Assembly (NCBI GenBank): GCA_038226305.1
Contig: JBBRQN010000016.1
Coordinates: forward strand, 1 to 63,919
Source of the DNA: JASLDZ01 sp038226305
GTDB taxonomy: Bacteria > Pseudomonadota > Alphaproteobacteria > Caulobacterales > Caulobacteraceae
DNA length: 63,919 nt
Direction: 5' to 3'
In this document: in pieces, positions 17,880 to 26,706 of the stretch
Layout of the letters: each line of letters begins with the position of its first letter
Position numbering within the stretch: position 1 is the first letter of the stretch
Made by a program: the position numbers and the translations under genes
The notes under the pieces: model-generated
What the model saw: only the letters and a program-made list of their open reading frames with translations
Told to the model about the DNA's origin: nothing
The model's database searches: none

Positions 17880-18559
17880 CCGAACAGCGCCACCAGCCGC
17901 TCCGTCAGCTCCGGCCAGTCGTCCACACGCGTGTGGCGCTCCGGCGCGGTGGGGGCCATCGGGCGCAGATGCGGATCTGCCACCATCTGGAACCGCGTCA
18001 CATGCGGGGCTTCCGCGGCCACCGAGTCGAGGTTGGAGAGAAGGTCGTCCACGAAGGCGCAGGGCCCGCCTGCCGCTGTTGCGAGGGCGGAGGCCGCCAC
18101 CCCCTTGGGCCCGGCGTTGATGACCAGGGGGTGGTCCAGCGCCTGCAGGGTCAGCCACTCGGCGCGCAGGGCCCGGGCGCTCTGCGGGGCGTTGGTCAGC
18201 ACCACGATCCGGGCCACCTGCGAGATGCGCTCCAGCCCCTGCGACGCGCCGGGCGCGGCCTCAACCTCGTGGCAGCCCTCCGCGAAGAAGCGGTCGAACA
18301 GGCGCTTGCCGTCCGCAAGGCTCGCCGACGCGTCGCCGCCCACAGGGTAGAGGTTCGAGAACAGGGCGAAGGAGTTCATGCGAAGCTCGAAGCCTTCGCG
18401 CCGCAGCCAGCGGTCGAACCCCTGCACGAACAGCGCCAGTACCTCGTCCACATCCACGATCAGAAGCGGTGTCGGCGCGCAGGCTTCGAGCCTGCGACAG
18501 GCCTCGCGCAGGTCGGCGGGATGCGGCGATTGTGACGGTGCAGGCGCGTCCAGGCTCAT
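17876..18559 (-). CDS. HAD-like hydrolase family protein
   Basis: ATG at 18559 gives 227 residues. TPLLIVDVDEVLALFVQGFDRWL near residue 30 is the first HAD motif (DxDxV), VVLTNAPQSARALRAEWL is motif II, INAGPKGVAASAL is around the motif III lysine, and CAFVDDLLSN supplies the acidic motif IV. The protein should be a cytoplasmic phosphatase-type enzyme, but its substrate is not evident. The longer open frame upstream runs antisense through divK and is discarded. The gene's last codon overlaps the dinB start, which places the two in one transcript divergent from divK. Confidence 0.72.
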   Translation of the reverse strand: MSLDAPAPSQSPHPADLREACRRLEACAPTPLLIVDVDEVLALFVQGFDRWLRREGFELRMNSFALFSNLYPVGGDASASLADGKRLFDRFFAEGCHEVEAAPGASQGLERISQVARIVVLTNAPQSARALRAEWLTLQALDHPLVINAGPKGVAASALATAAGGPCAFVDDLLSNLDSVAAEAPHVTRFQMVADPHLRPMAPTAPERHTRVDDWPELTERLVALFG

Positions 18560-18673
18560 CTTCCCGCGGAATAACCGAATCTTGAGGATGTGGGTGGCAT
18601 CTCTGAGCCTCGAGACCGACAGGGTTAAGGCGACGCCGCCGTGATCCGAGACCGGCGGTCTTCCAGTTAGGCC

Positions 18674-19042
18674 ATGATGACCAAGCGCGTGCTCATCGTC
18701 GAGGATAACGAGCTCAACATGAAGCTCTTCCACGACCTGTTGGATGCCCAGGGCTATGAAACCCTGCAGACCCGCGAGGGCCTGTCGGCCCTGTCGCTCG
18801 CGCGCCAGCATCATCCCGACCTGATCCTGATGGACATCCAGCTGCCGGAGATTTCCGGGCTGGAGGTGACCAAGTGGCTGAAGGAAGACGACGAACTCAG
18901 CCACATTCCGGTGATCGCGGTCACCGCCTTCGCCATGAAGGGCGACGAGGAACGCATCCGCGAAGGCGGCTGCGAGGCCTACATCTCCAAGCCCATCTCG
19001 GTGGGCTACTTCCTCGAAACCGTCCGCAAGTTCCTGGACTGA
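18674..19042 (+). CDS. divK: Single-domain response regulator DivK
   Basis: 122 residues forming only a receiver domain. Acidic residues in VEDNE, the phospho-acceptor Asp in LILMDIQLPE (Asp53 counting from the second Met), the switch Thr in VIAVTAFAMK and Lys in YISKPIS are present. The WLKEDDELSHIPV and GDEERIREGGCEAYISKPIS segments closely match Caulobacter DivK, which is phosphorylated by DivJ and dephosphorylated by PleC to control polarity and CtrA activity. The gene precedes pleD by 13 bp, the arrangement known in Caulobacter. It diverges from the HAD/dinB transcript. Confidence 0.95.
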   Translation: MMTKRVLIVEDNELNMKLFHDLLDAQGYETLQTREGLSALSLARQHHPDLILMDIQLPEISGLEVTKWLKEDDELSHIPVIAVTAFAMKGDEERIREGGCEAYISKPISVGYFLETVRKFLD

Positions 19043-19055
19043 CGGAGCCGCGACG

Positions 19056-20420
19056 ATGAGCGCCCGCATCCTGGTGGTGGACGACACCGAGCCCAACGTG
19101 CGGCTGCTCGAGGCCAAGCTCACCGCCGAATACTATGACGTGATCACGGCCCACGACGGCCCGAGCGGCATCGCCTCCGCCATCGCCGACAAGCCCGACA
19201 TCATCCTTCTGGACGTGATGATGCCCGGCATGGACGGGTTTGAGGCCTGCCGCATTCTCAAGGCCAGCCCGGAGACGCGCCACATTCCGGTGGTGCTGGT
19301 GACCGCTCTCGATGGCCGGCGCGACCGGCTGAACGGGCTGGAAGCGGGTGCCGACGACTTTCTCACCAAGCCCATCGACGACGTGGCCCTCTTCGCCCGG
19401 GTGCGCTCGCTCACCCGGCTGAAGCTCGTCATCGATGAACTGCGCCAGCGCGAGGCCTCTGGCCGTCGCATGGGGCTGATCGAGGGGGTGGGCGGCCGGC
19501 TGGGTGGCGGGGGGGGGCGGGTGATCATCGCCGACGACCAGCCCCACCAGGGCAAGCGCATCTTCGACGAGCTCTCCACCGAGCACAGGCCCGTGCTGGA
19601 GACCGAGCCGGAACGTGCGCTCATCGCCGCCCGGGCGCGTGCCGACCTCCTCATCGTCAACATCGCCGCCAAGGGCTTCGACGGCCTGCGGCTCGTGGCG
19701 CAAGCGCGGTCGGACGAGACCACCCGGCACCTGCCGATCCTGGCGGTGTTCGAGCCCACCGAGCGGCAGCGGGCCGTGAAGGCGCTTGAGATCGGCGCCA
19801 ACGACCTCCTGGCCCGCCCGATTGACCCGGAGGAGATGGCCGCGCGCGTGCGCACGCTGATCCGTCAGAAGCGCTACACCGACTTCCTGCGCCACAACCT
19901 CGACCACTCGCTGGAACTGGCGGTCACCGATCCGCTGACGGGGCTGCACAACCGGCGCTACATGTCAGGCCAGCTGGGAGCGCTCGTGCGCCGGGCAGCG
20001 TCCGGCGAGGCGCCCGTGGCCGCGCTCCTGGTGGACATCGATCACTTCAAGCGCATCAACGACACCTTCGGCCACGACATGGGCGACGAGGTGCTGCGCG
20101 AGTTCGCCGTGCGCCTCGCCACCAACGTGCGCGCCGTGGACCTCGCCTGCCGCCTGGGCGGGGAGGAGTTCGTGGTGGTGATGCCCGACACCCCCCTGGA
20201 AGACGCCCTTCGCATCGCCGAGAGGCTCCGCCTGCACATCTCGGGCTCGCCCTTCCGCGTCAACGGGCTGAGCGAACCCCTCCAGGTGACCATTTCCATC
20301 GGCGTCGCCGCCACCTCCCTGCCGACCGACACGCAGGAGACGTTGCTCAAGCGGGCAGACGAGGCCGTCTACGAAGCCAAGGCCGCGGGCCGCAATCAGG
20401 TCATCGCCCGCGCGGCCTAG
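19056..20420 (+). CDS. pleD: Response regulator/diguanylate cyclase PleD
   Basis: 454 residues with the PleD architecture. Receiver 1 has Asp53 in LLDVMMPGMDG, receiver 2 is a degenerate adaptor (VIIADDQPHQGK...), and the GGDEF domain has IDHFKRINDTFGHDMGDEV and GGEEF. The RxxD inhibition site (RAVD) five residues before GGEEF is intact, so feedback by c-di-GMP is expected, unlike in the cyclase at 9078. PleD drives the swarmer-to-stalked transition at the developing pole. The linker between receivers contains five glycines encoded by a run that includes nine consecutive G bases (19509-19517), a slippage-prone tract. Confidence 0.95.
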   Translation: MSARILVVDDTEPNVRLLEAKLTAEYYDVITAHDGPSGIASAIADKPDIILLDVMMPGMDGFEACRILKASPETRHIPVVLVTALDGRRDRLNGLEAGADDFLTKPIDDVALFARVRSLTRLKLVIDELRQREASGRRMGLIEGVGGRLGGGGGRVIIADDQPHQGKRIFDELSTEHRPVLETEPERALIAARARADLLIVNIAAKGFDGLRLVAQARSDETTRHLPILAVFEPTERQRAVKALEIGANDLLARPIDPEEMAARVRTLIRQKRYTDFLRHNLDHSLELAVTDPLTGLHNRRYMSGQLGALVRRAASGEAPVAALLVDIDHFKRINDTFGHDMGDEVLREFAVRLATNVRAVDLACRLGGEEFVVVMPDTPLEDALRIAERLRLHISGSPFRVNGLSEPLQVTISIGVAATSLPTDTQETLLKRADEAVYEAKAAGRNQVIARAA

Positions 20421-20497
20421 GCCAAGACCGGGGCGGGCTTCACGGAACGGTCCCGCAGGCGCACCGTTGTGGCTGAAACCAGCCAAGGCCGTGCCCC

Positions 20498-21850
20498 ATG
20501 CGCTCTGAACTTCGTCTCGCCCTGATCACCGCCACGGCGGCGCTCACCGTTGCTTGCTGCAGCGAACAGGCGACCCTGCCCGTCACAGCGGGAATGGGCC
20601 CGAATCCGCAGCTGCCGCCACCCGCCAAGACCCTCCTGCCCACGATGAACATCGCCACCGCCCAGACCTGGGCGCCGGGCGACCATCCCACGGCCGCCCC
20701 CAACCTGAAGGTCGTGGAGTTCGCGAAGGACCTGGACCATCCGCGCTGGCTCTACGTGCTGCCGAATGGCGACGTGCTGGTCGCCGAGACGAACGCCCCG
20801 CCGAAGCCCAAGGATTCCAAGGGCCTGAAAGGCAAAGTTGAAGCGATCATCATGGGCAAGGCCGGGGCCACCGTGCCAAGTGCCAACCGCATCAGCCTCC
20901 TGCGCGACAGCAACGGCGACGGGGTGGCGGACCAGAAGTTCACTTTCCTGGCGGGTCTGAACTCGCCCTACGGCATGACCCTGGTGGGCAACACGCTCTA
21001 CATCGCCGACAGCGACGCCGTGGTGAAGACCACCTACTCGCCCGGCGCCACCTCGGCACCCGCTCCCACCAAGGTTACCGACCTGCCCGCGGGCGAGATT
21101 AACCACCACTGGACCAAGAACGTCATCGCGAGCCCTGACGGCTCCAAGCTCTACGTCACCACCGGCTCCAACTCGAATGTGGGCGAGAACGGCATGGACG
21201 TGGAGGCTGGGCGCGCCGCCATCTGGGAAGTCGATCCAGCCACGGGCGCGCATCGAATCTTCGCCTCCGGCCTGCGCAACCCGAACGGCATGGGCTGGTC
21301 GTCCACCGGCCAGCTTTGGACCGCGGTTAACGAGCGCGACGAGATCGGCTCCGACCTCGTGCCCGACTACATGACCAGCGTGAAGGACGGCGGGTTCTAT
21401 GGCTGGCCCTACAGCTATTACGGCCAGCACGTGGAGGAGCGGATCAAGCCGCAGCGGCCTGACCTCGTGGCGAAGGCGATCAAGCCCGACTACGCGCTCG
21501 GCCCCCACACAGCGTCGCTCGGCCTGACGTTCGCCTCCGGCCCGGGCCAGAACGCAGACACCGCCATGCCCACAGCCTTCCGTGACGGCGTGTTCGTGGG
21601 CCAGCACGGCTCGTGGAATCGAAAGCCCCGCTCCGGCTACAAGGTGATCTTCGTGCCCTTCGCGGGCGGCATGCCTTCGGGGCAGTCGGTGGACGTGCTG
21701 ACCGGCTTCATCGGCGCTGACGACAAGGCGCACGGGCGCCCCGTGGGCGTGGCGATCGACAAGGCGGGTGGCCTGCTCGTGGCCGACGACGTGGGCAACC
21801 GAGTCTGGCGGGTGACGGGTGCCGCACCCGTTCAGACCGCTTCGCGGTAG
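20498..21850 (+). CDS. Lipoprotein of the PQQ-dependent sugar (sorbosone) dehydrogenase family
   Basis: 450 residues. The N-terminus ends in LTVAC, a lipobox, so the protein is probably anchored in the membrane facing the periplasm. The mature part is a six-bladed beta-propeller of the glucose/sorbosone dehydrogenase type: DHPRWLYVLPNGDVLVAET, NSPYGMTLVGNTLYIAD, HHWTKNVIASPDGSKLYVTTGS, ASGLRNPNGMGW and DGVFVGQHGSWNRKP. Members oxidise sugars or related alcohols using PQQ, though substrate specificity varies widely and some have no known activity. It appears to be a single-gene unit followed by a palindrome at 21862-21890. Confidence 0.85.
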   Translation: MRSELRLALITATAALTVACCSEQATLPVTAGMGPNPQLPPPAKTLLPTMNIATAQTWAPGDHPTAAPNLKVVEFAKDLDHPRWLYVLPNGDVLVAETNAPPKPKDSKGLKGKVEAIIMGKAGATVPSANRISLLRDSNGDGVADQKFTFLAGLNSPYGMTLVGNTLYIADSDAVVKTTYSPGATSAPAPTKVTDLPAGEINHHWTKNVIASPDGSKLYVTTGSNSNVGENGMDVEAGRAAIWEVDPATGAHRIFASGLRNPNGMGWSSTGQLWTAVNERDEIGSDLVPDYMTSVKDGGFYGWPYSYYGQHVEERIKPQRPDLVAKAIKPDYALGPHTASLGLTFASGPGQNADTAMPTAFRDGVFVGQHGSWNRKPRSGYKVIFVPFAGGMPSGQSVDVLTGFIGADDKAHGRPVGVAIDKAGGLLVADDVGNRVWRVTGAAPVQTASR

Positions 21851-21861
21851 CCTACTGGGTA

Positions 21862-21890
21862 GACCTCCCCCCCGCTTGCGGGGGGAGGTC
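21862..21890. repeat. GC-rich palindrome between convergent genes (shares its core with 27584-27603)
   Basis: GACCTCCCC...GGGGAGGTC forms a long stem around a CGCTTGCG centre, 12 bp after the stop codon of the sugar dehydrogenase. The core CTCxCCCGC-nn-GCGGGxGAG is shared with the palindrome at 27584-27603, which also lies between convergent genes. It probably acts as a transcription terminator and may belong to a dispersed repeat family. Confidence 0.6.
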
Positions 21891-21905
21891 CTGCAGGCCA
21901 AACGC

Positions 21906-21931
21906 AAAACGCCCGACCTTTCGGCCGGGCG
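21906..21931 (-). terminator. Rho-independent terminator of rpmG
   Basis: On the minus strand the sequence reads GCCCGGCC-GAAA-GGTCGGGC followed by GTTTT, about 30 nt after the rpmG stop. The 8-bp stem with a GNRA-like loop and following U-rich bases is the clearest intrinsic terminator in the window. Confidence 0.8.
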
Positions 21932-21959
21932 CTTAAGGCTGCGGCGGACATCGCCAAGC

Positions 21960-22127
21960 CTACTTGATCTTGCCTTCGCGGAACTCGACGTGCTTGCGCA
22001 CGACGGGGTCGTACTTTTTCAGGACCATCTTCTCGGTCTTGGTGCGGGCGTTCTTCTTGGTAACATAGAAGAAACCCGTGTCGGCCGACGAGTTCAGGCG
22101 GATCTTGATTGAGGCCGGCTTGGCCAT
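21960..22127 (-). CDS. rpmG: 50S ribosomal protein L33
   Basis: ATG at 22127 gives 55 residues: MAKPASIKIRLNSSADTGF, then FYVTKKNARTKTEKMVLKKY, then DPVVRKHVEFREGKIK. This matches L33 across its whole length. The four zinc cysteines of the Cys-containing L33 form are absent, so it is the zinc-independent version usual in proteobacteria. It is an assembly component of the large ribosomal subunit near the E site. It is monocistronic, with a good terminator downstream. Confidence 0.97.
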   Translation of the reverse strand: MAKPASIKIRLNSSADTGFFYVTKKNARTKTEKMVLKKYDPVVRKHVEFREGKIK

Positions 22128-22243
22128 GGCGAGAAGCTCCGGGCGCGCGAACGGGCGCTGGAAGGCGCGCCGCCGGGGAAATAAGAGGCGCGGAAACTAG
22201 CGGCGAACGCTTGCGTGTCAACCCGGTGTCGCAGGCTCCGCGC

Positions 22244-23617
22244 TTATGGTTTGCCGCCGGGGTTCCAGGCGGGCTTGAAGTCGCTGTTCAGGAGCCAGCG
22301 CACTGGCTCCACCATCGACTGGATGCTGGCGGCCATGAAGGCGAAGTCCATGCTGGCCGCGGTATCGGTGGGCTGGTGATAGGTGGGGGGCACCGGCCAG
22401 GCACTGATCGTGTGCGCCACCACGCCCTTGCGGGCCAGGGCGTAGTTGTCCGACCGCTGGAAGAAGTTCTGCTCGGGATAGAGATCCTTCGCCACCTTGG
22501 CCCCGTGCTCGGCCAGGGTCGGGCCGAGGTTGGAGCGGTCCCAGCCGGTCAGCATCAGAGACTCGGGCTGTTTCGGATCGCGCAAGCCGATCATCTCGAA
22601 CTCGATGTTGGCGGCGATGTCGGTGAGGGGCAGGGGCGGGTTCGCATCGAAATAGGTGGCACCGAAGCCGCCTTCCTCTTCGCAGCCGAACAGGGCGAAC
22701 ACCACAGTGCGCTTCGGCTTCGGCCCGGCCTTCAGGAGCCGTGCGAACTCCAGCACCGCCGCTGTGCCCGAGGCGTCGTCGTTGGCACCGGGGAACAGCT
22801 TGCCGTCGCGAACCCCCAGGTGGTCGTAGTGGGCAGTGAGGAGGATCGCGTCCTGATCCGCGTTGCGGGCCGAGCCGTGGAGCACGGCCGTCACGTTGTG
22901 GGTGGCGCGCCTGCGCGGATCGCCGAAGGTCAAGGCGAGCGTGGCGGTGGCGGCAGGCGTGCGCAGGGCCGCGGCTGCCTCAGGCCTCACGATCAGCTGC
23001 GTCGGCCCACTGAGGGGTTCGGGCGTCACCCCGTCGATCGTGGAGGGCAGCCCGCGTTCCTTCATGTCGGCCCAGTGCTGGAGTGCAGCGGGGTTGGCGA
23101 TCTGGATAACCGCCTTCGCCCCGGCCTTGCCAGCTGCCGACACTGCCGCCGGATCGGGAGCCGCGAGGTCGAGGAACACCACGGCGCCCGAAAGGCCCTC
23201 GGGCAGCGCCTTGCCGTCTGTCACGCGAACGAGCGGCCCCGCGACCGACTGGGCGCGACGCATCAGGAGGAAGTCGGCGTCCTGCAGCAGCGGCTGGCCG
23301 CCGCCGATCGTCAGGATGGCGGGTGCCGCCAGGCGGCTCGCACTCAGGCCGACCGTCTGCAGGTAGGCGCCGCCGGGAAGGGCACCCTGCACCCTGAGAG
23401 CTTTGAACTCACCCACGAGGTAGTCGGCGGCGCGGGCCTCGTCGGGGGTGGCGCAGCGTCGGCCCGCGAGCTCGGGCGCGGCCAGGTGTTCCACATGCGC
23501 CTGCACGCAGGCGGCGCAGACCGTGGAGGCGCGAGCAGCAGGTCGCTTGGCCAGCGCGGGGCCTGCGGTCGCCAAGATAGCTGCGGCAAAGAGGAGGAGG
23601 GCGGTCGGCTTGCGCAT
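22244..23617 (-). CDS. Secreted M28-family zinc aminopeptidase
   Basis: ATG at 23617 gives 457 residues; the longer frame upstream belongs to another reading of the NUDIX gene. Residues 1-23 form a signal peptide (PTALLLFAAAILATAGPALA). A PA-like insert lies at about 110-240. The metallopeptidase core has LLTAHYDHLG (His ligand), PGANDDASGTAAVLEFA (bridging Asp), FALFGCEEEGGFGA (catalytic Glu and Glu ligand) and a late His in PPTYHQPTD. It should release N-terminal amino acids from peptides in the periplasm. The gene follows the NUDIX gene by 11 bp and is probably in the rnr operon. Confidence 0.88.
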   Translation of the reverse strand: MRKPTALLLFAAAILATAGPALAKRPAARASTVCAACVQAHVEHLAAPELAGRRCATPDEARAADYLVGEFKALRVQGALPGGAYLQTVGLSASRLAAPAILTIGGGQPLLQDADFLLMRRAQSVAGPLVRVTDGKALPEGLSGAVVFLDLAAPDPAAVSAAGKAGAKAVIQIANPAALQHWADMKERGLPSTIDGVTPEPLSGPTQLIVRPEAAAALRTPAATATLALTFGDPRRRATHNVTAVLHGSARNADQDAILLTAHYDHLGVRDGKLFPGANDDASGTAAVLEFARLLKAGPKPKRTVVFALFGCEEEGGFGATYFDANPPLPLTDIAANIEFEMIGLRDPKQPESLMLTGWDRSNLGPTLAEHGAKVAKDLYPEQNFFQRSDNYALARKGVVAHTISAWPVPPTYHQPTDTAASMDFAFMAASIQSMVEPVRWLLNSDFKPAWNPGGKP

Positions 23618-23628
23618 CGGTGGTCCGT

Positions 23629-24321
23629 TCAGGCGGGAAGGTCGGTGACGGTGTGGCGGCGGCGCAGGTAACGGAGGTACACGGGGGGGCGGCCGGGCTC
23701 CACCAGGCGATGCTCCAGCTCCTTCAGGACGAACTGGGTCACGTTGGGCAGGTCCAGCTCCAGCGCCTCGGGCAGGGTGAACCAAGCGATCTCGTCCAGC
23801 TCCCCGTCGCCGCCCCGACGCTCGGGGTGCAGGAGGCGGGCGGCGTCGGCGCAGAAGAACAGGGCATCGAAGCGCTTGGGGCGATAGGGCGGGGTGATCG
23901 CCCGGCCCACCAGCTCCAGCGCGGCGAGGTCGGGCAGGGGCGGGCCTTCGCGGGTCTTCGCCTCCAGATGCAGCCCGGCCTCCTCCTTCAATTCGCGGAT
24001 GGCGGCCATGCCGAGCGCCCGGGCCATGCGAGGCGAGGTGCGCGGCGTCTCCTGCGACAAAGCCGCGGCCACCTGCGGGGAGATGTCTGTCGCCGAGGGC
24101 GCGAAAGCGTCTCCACGTTCCGCCCGACCGCCGGGGAACACCCACTTGTTGGGCATGAAGACGTGGCCCGCGCCGCGCCGCCCCATCAGCACCTGGGGCT
24201 CCCCGGTCGAGCGATCGACGAGGATCAGGGTCGCGGCCCTGCGGATGGCCACCCGGCGAGGCCCGTCTGCGCGCGCCTCGGCCAGCGCCGCCGCCTCCTC
24301 TGGATCGAAGACCGTCTTCAC
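23629..24321 (-). CDS. NUDIX hydrolase with an insertion in the Nudix box
   Basis: GTG start, 230 residues. The Nudix signature is split. FPGGRAERGD supplies the first Gly and Glu, and AIRELKEEAGL supplies the REUxEE part, with about 40 residues inserted between them. Such inserts occur in CoA-pyrophosphatase-like and eukaryotic NUDT19-type members. It should hydrolyse a nucleoside-diphosphate-linked compound; the substrate is unknown. The GTG overlaps the rnr stop codon (GTGA), indicating translational coupling, and the M28 peptidase gene follows after 11 bp. Confidence 0.82.
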   Translation of the reverse strand: MKTVFDPEEAAALAEARADGPRRVAIRRAATLILVDRSTGEPQVLMGRRGAGHVFMPNKWVFPGGRAERGDAFAPSATDISPQVAAALSQETPRTSPRMARALGMAAIRELKEEAGLHLEAKTREGPPLPDLAALELVGRAITPPYRPKRFDALFFCADAARLLHPERRGGDGELDEIAWFTLPEALELDLPNVTQFVLKELEHRLVEPGRPPVYLRYLRRRHTVTDLPA

Positions 24322-26615
24322 CGGCGCTTGCCCTTGCGCACGCCCTTGGGGGGACCGCCGCGGCGGGTCGTCTCGACGCGGCGACGCACGCCGAGGCGAG
24401 GGGCGGGGGCGTCGGGATCGCGCTCGTCCGGTTCGCTCAGCATCTCGAACAGGAGGCCGCCGGTCAGGGGAGTGGCTTCGCGCAGCCGCACCTCCACCCG
24501 CGCCCCGAGGCGGAAGCGGCGGCCGGAGCGTTCGGCCACCAGCGCGTGGGTGCGCTCGTCATGCACCCAGAACTCGCTGCCGCCCGAACTCGCGCCCAGC
24601 GTCGAGACGGGCACCAGCCCGTCGGCGCCGGTCTCCTCCAGCCGTATGAACAGGCCGAAGCGGGTCACGCCGGTGATGCGGCCGGAGAACTCGGCGCCCT
24701 GTCGATCGCTGAGGAAGGCGGCGACGTAGCGGTCCATCGCCTCGCGCTCGGCGGTCATGGCGCGGCGTTCGGTGGCGGTGATGTGCTCGGCGGTCTCCTG
24801 CAGGCGGGCGGAGTCGCGGTCGGTCAGGCCGTCGTCGCCCAGATTGAGCGCGGCGATCAACGCCCTGTGCACCACGAGGTCGGCGTAGCGGCGGATCGGC
24901 GAGGTGAAGTGGGCGTAGCGGTTCAGGTTCAGGCCGAAGTGGCCGATGTTGTCAGGTGAGTAGATCGCCTGCATCTGCGTGCGCAGCACCACCTCGTTGA
25001 CGATCTCGGCGTGCGGACCCTCTCTTGTGTCCGCCAGCAGCGCGTTGAAGCGGTCGGTTCGGGCGGCCTCGCCCTTGGACCACGTCTTGCCGATGGATTG
25101 CAGGAAGTCGCCGAGTGCGAAGAGCTTCTGCTCGCTGGGGGCGTCGTGGATGCGATAGATCAGGGGGCTGTTCTTGCCTTCCAGCGTTTCCGCCGCGCAA
25201 ACGTTGGCCTGGATCATCATCTCCTCGATCAGCCGATGCGCCTCCAGGCTCTCGCGCCGTTCGATGGAGGTGATCTCGCCCTTGGCGTTCAGCTTGATGC
25301 GTCGCTCGGCCGACTCGATGGCCAGGGGCGAGCGGGCGTCGCGGCCGCGCTTCATGCAGGCGTAGGCGGCCCACAACGGCTTGATGACCGCATCGAGGAT
25401 CGGCCCGGTGGCCTCGTCCGTCACCCCTTCGCTGGCGGCCTGCGCCTGTTCATAGGCCACCCCCGCCGCGCATCGCATCAGCCCGCGCACGAAGCGGTGG
25501 CCGGTCTTCTTGCCTGACTTGTCGAACACCATCCGCACGGCCAGGCACGCCCGGTCCTCCCCCTCCACCAGTGAGCACAGTCCGGCGGATAGGCGTTCGG
25601 GCAGCATGGGCTCCACCCGGTCGGGGAAGTAGACGCTGTTGCCCTTCTCCCAGGCGGTGCGGTCGAGCGCTGAGCCGGGGGGTACGTAGGCGGCCACGTC
25701 GGCGATGGCCACCCACACGACCCAGCCCTCGACGTTCTTGGGGTCGTCGTCGGGTTGCGCGAACACCGCGTCGTCGTGATCGCGGGCGTCGGCGGGGTCG
25801 ATGGTGATCAGCAGGAGGTCGCGAAGGTCGGTGCGGCCCTTGATCGTGGGGGGCAGGGCTGCGTTCGCCTCCGCCTCCACAGCGTCCGGAAAGCCGATGG
25901 GAATGTCGTTGGCGGCGATGGCGAGGAGCGAGAAGGCGCGGGGGTCGTCCTCGCGGCCCACCACCTCCAGCACCTTGCCCCGCTTGGGGCCATAGGCGCG
26001 GCGGTCGTCGGCGGCGAGCGCCTGCGCCATGACGAGGTCGCCGTCCTTCAGGGTGTCGGTCTCAGGCCCGGTGAGGATCAGGCTGTCGCGGGTCTTGCGA
26101 TCCACCGGCTCCAGCCGGACCTCGCGGTTTCCCCGGGGTCCCTGCGACTTGCGCACTACCCCCAGCATCTTGGGCGCGCTCTGGCCCAGGCGCCGGATCA
26201 GTTGGGCCTCGTGCTCCCCGTCGGCGTTGGAAACGAAGCGCACCAGCACCCGGTCGCCCAGGCCGGGCGCGGGTCCGCCTCCCTCGGCGCGGCCGGGGGC
26301 GAGGCGCACCCGGTCCACGTCGTCGCCGGCCTTGGCCAGGCGCACCCACATCTCGCCGTCGTCGTCGCGATCCACCACGTCGGCCACGCCCACGGGAGGA
26401 AGCGAGCCCTTGGCCGCCACGCCCTTGCGCCCGCGCTTGGCCAGAGAACCGCCTTCGCCCTGCAGATCCTTAAGCATCTGGCGCAGCGCCCGCCGGTCGC
26501 CGCCCTTCACGCCGAAGCGCCGAGCGGCGGCATCAAGGTCGGTCTCGCCCGCGTCGCGCACGAAGGCGGCCAGATCGTCGGGCGAGGGAAGGGCGGGGGA
26601 GCGGCGTTCGACCAT
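24318..26615 (-). CDS. rnr: Ribonuclease R
   Basis: ATG at 26615 gives 765 residues; upstream in-frame ATGs lie inside the region before the divergent transporter. An N-terminal helical domain and cold-shock segments are followed by the RNB catalytic domain: LLITIDPADARDHDDAVFAQ holds the metal-binding Asp residues, and FGLNLNRYAHFTSPIRRYADL is the conserved C-terminal catalytic helix. An S1 domain (GRITGVTRFGLFIRLEETGADGLV) and a basic tail end the protein. It is a 3'-to-5' exoribonuclease that degrades structured RNA. It heads the rnr-NUDIX-M28 set on the minus strand. Confidence 0.93.
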   Translation of the reverse strand: MVERRSPALPSPDDLAAFVRDAGETDLDAAARRFGVKGGDRRALRQMLKDLQGEGGSLAKRGRKGVAAKGSLPPVGVADVVDRDDDGEMWVRLAKAGDDVDRVRLAPGRAEGGGPAPGLGDRVLVRFVSNADGEHEAQLIRRLGQSAPKMLGVVRKSQGPRGNREVRLEPVDRKTRDSLILTGPETDTLKDGDLVMAQALAADDRRAYGPKRGKVLEVVGREDDPRAFSLLAIAANDIPIGFPDAVEAEANAALPPTIKGRTDLRDLLLITIDPADARDHDDAVFAQPDDDPKNVEGWVVWVAIADVAAYVPPGSALDRTAWEKGNSVYFPDRVEPMLPERLSAGLCSLVEGEDRACLAVRMVFDKSGKKTGHRFVRGLMRCAAGVAYEQAQAASEGVTDEATGPILDAVIKPLWAAYACMKRGRDARSPLAIESAERRIKLNAKGEITSIERRESLEAHRLIEEMMIQANVCAAETLEGKNSPLIYRIHDAPSEQKLFALGDFLQSIGKTWSKGEAARTDRFNALLADTREGPHAEIVNEVVLRTQMQAIYSPDNIGHFGLNLNRYAHFTSPIRRYADLVVHRALIAALNLGDDGLTDRDSARLQETAEHITATERRAMTAEREAMDRYVAAFLSDRQGAEFSGRITGVTRFGLFIRLEETGADGLVPVSTLGASSGGSEFWVHDERTHALVAERSGRRFRLGARVEVRLREATPLTGGLLFEMLSEPDERDPDAPAPRLGVRRRVETTRRGGPPKGVRKGKRR

Positions 26616-26706
26616 GCCTTTCCCTACGCGCCTCGCCCCGCCGGCCCAAGCGCCCAACCCAACCTGTGGGGTGACGCGGGTGAGTGAGTCACGGCACAAG
26701 GCGGCC

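Noticed and set aside
18560..18673. CtrA-type TTAA-N7-TTAA site before divK
   Set aside because: Only a single TTAA is present upstream; no second half-site at the right spacing.
20470..20485. Small inverted repeat TGGCTG...CAGCCA after pleD
   Set aside because: Only 6 bp, no U tract, and close to the next start; too weak to call a terminator.
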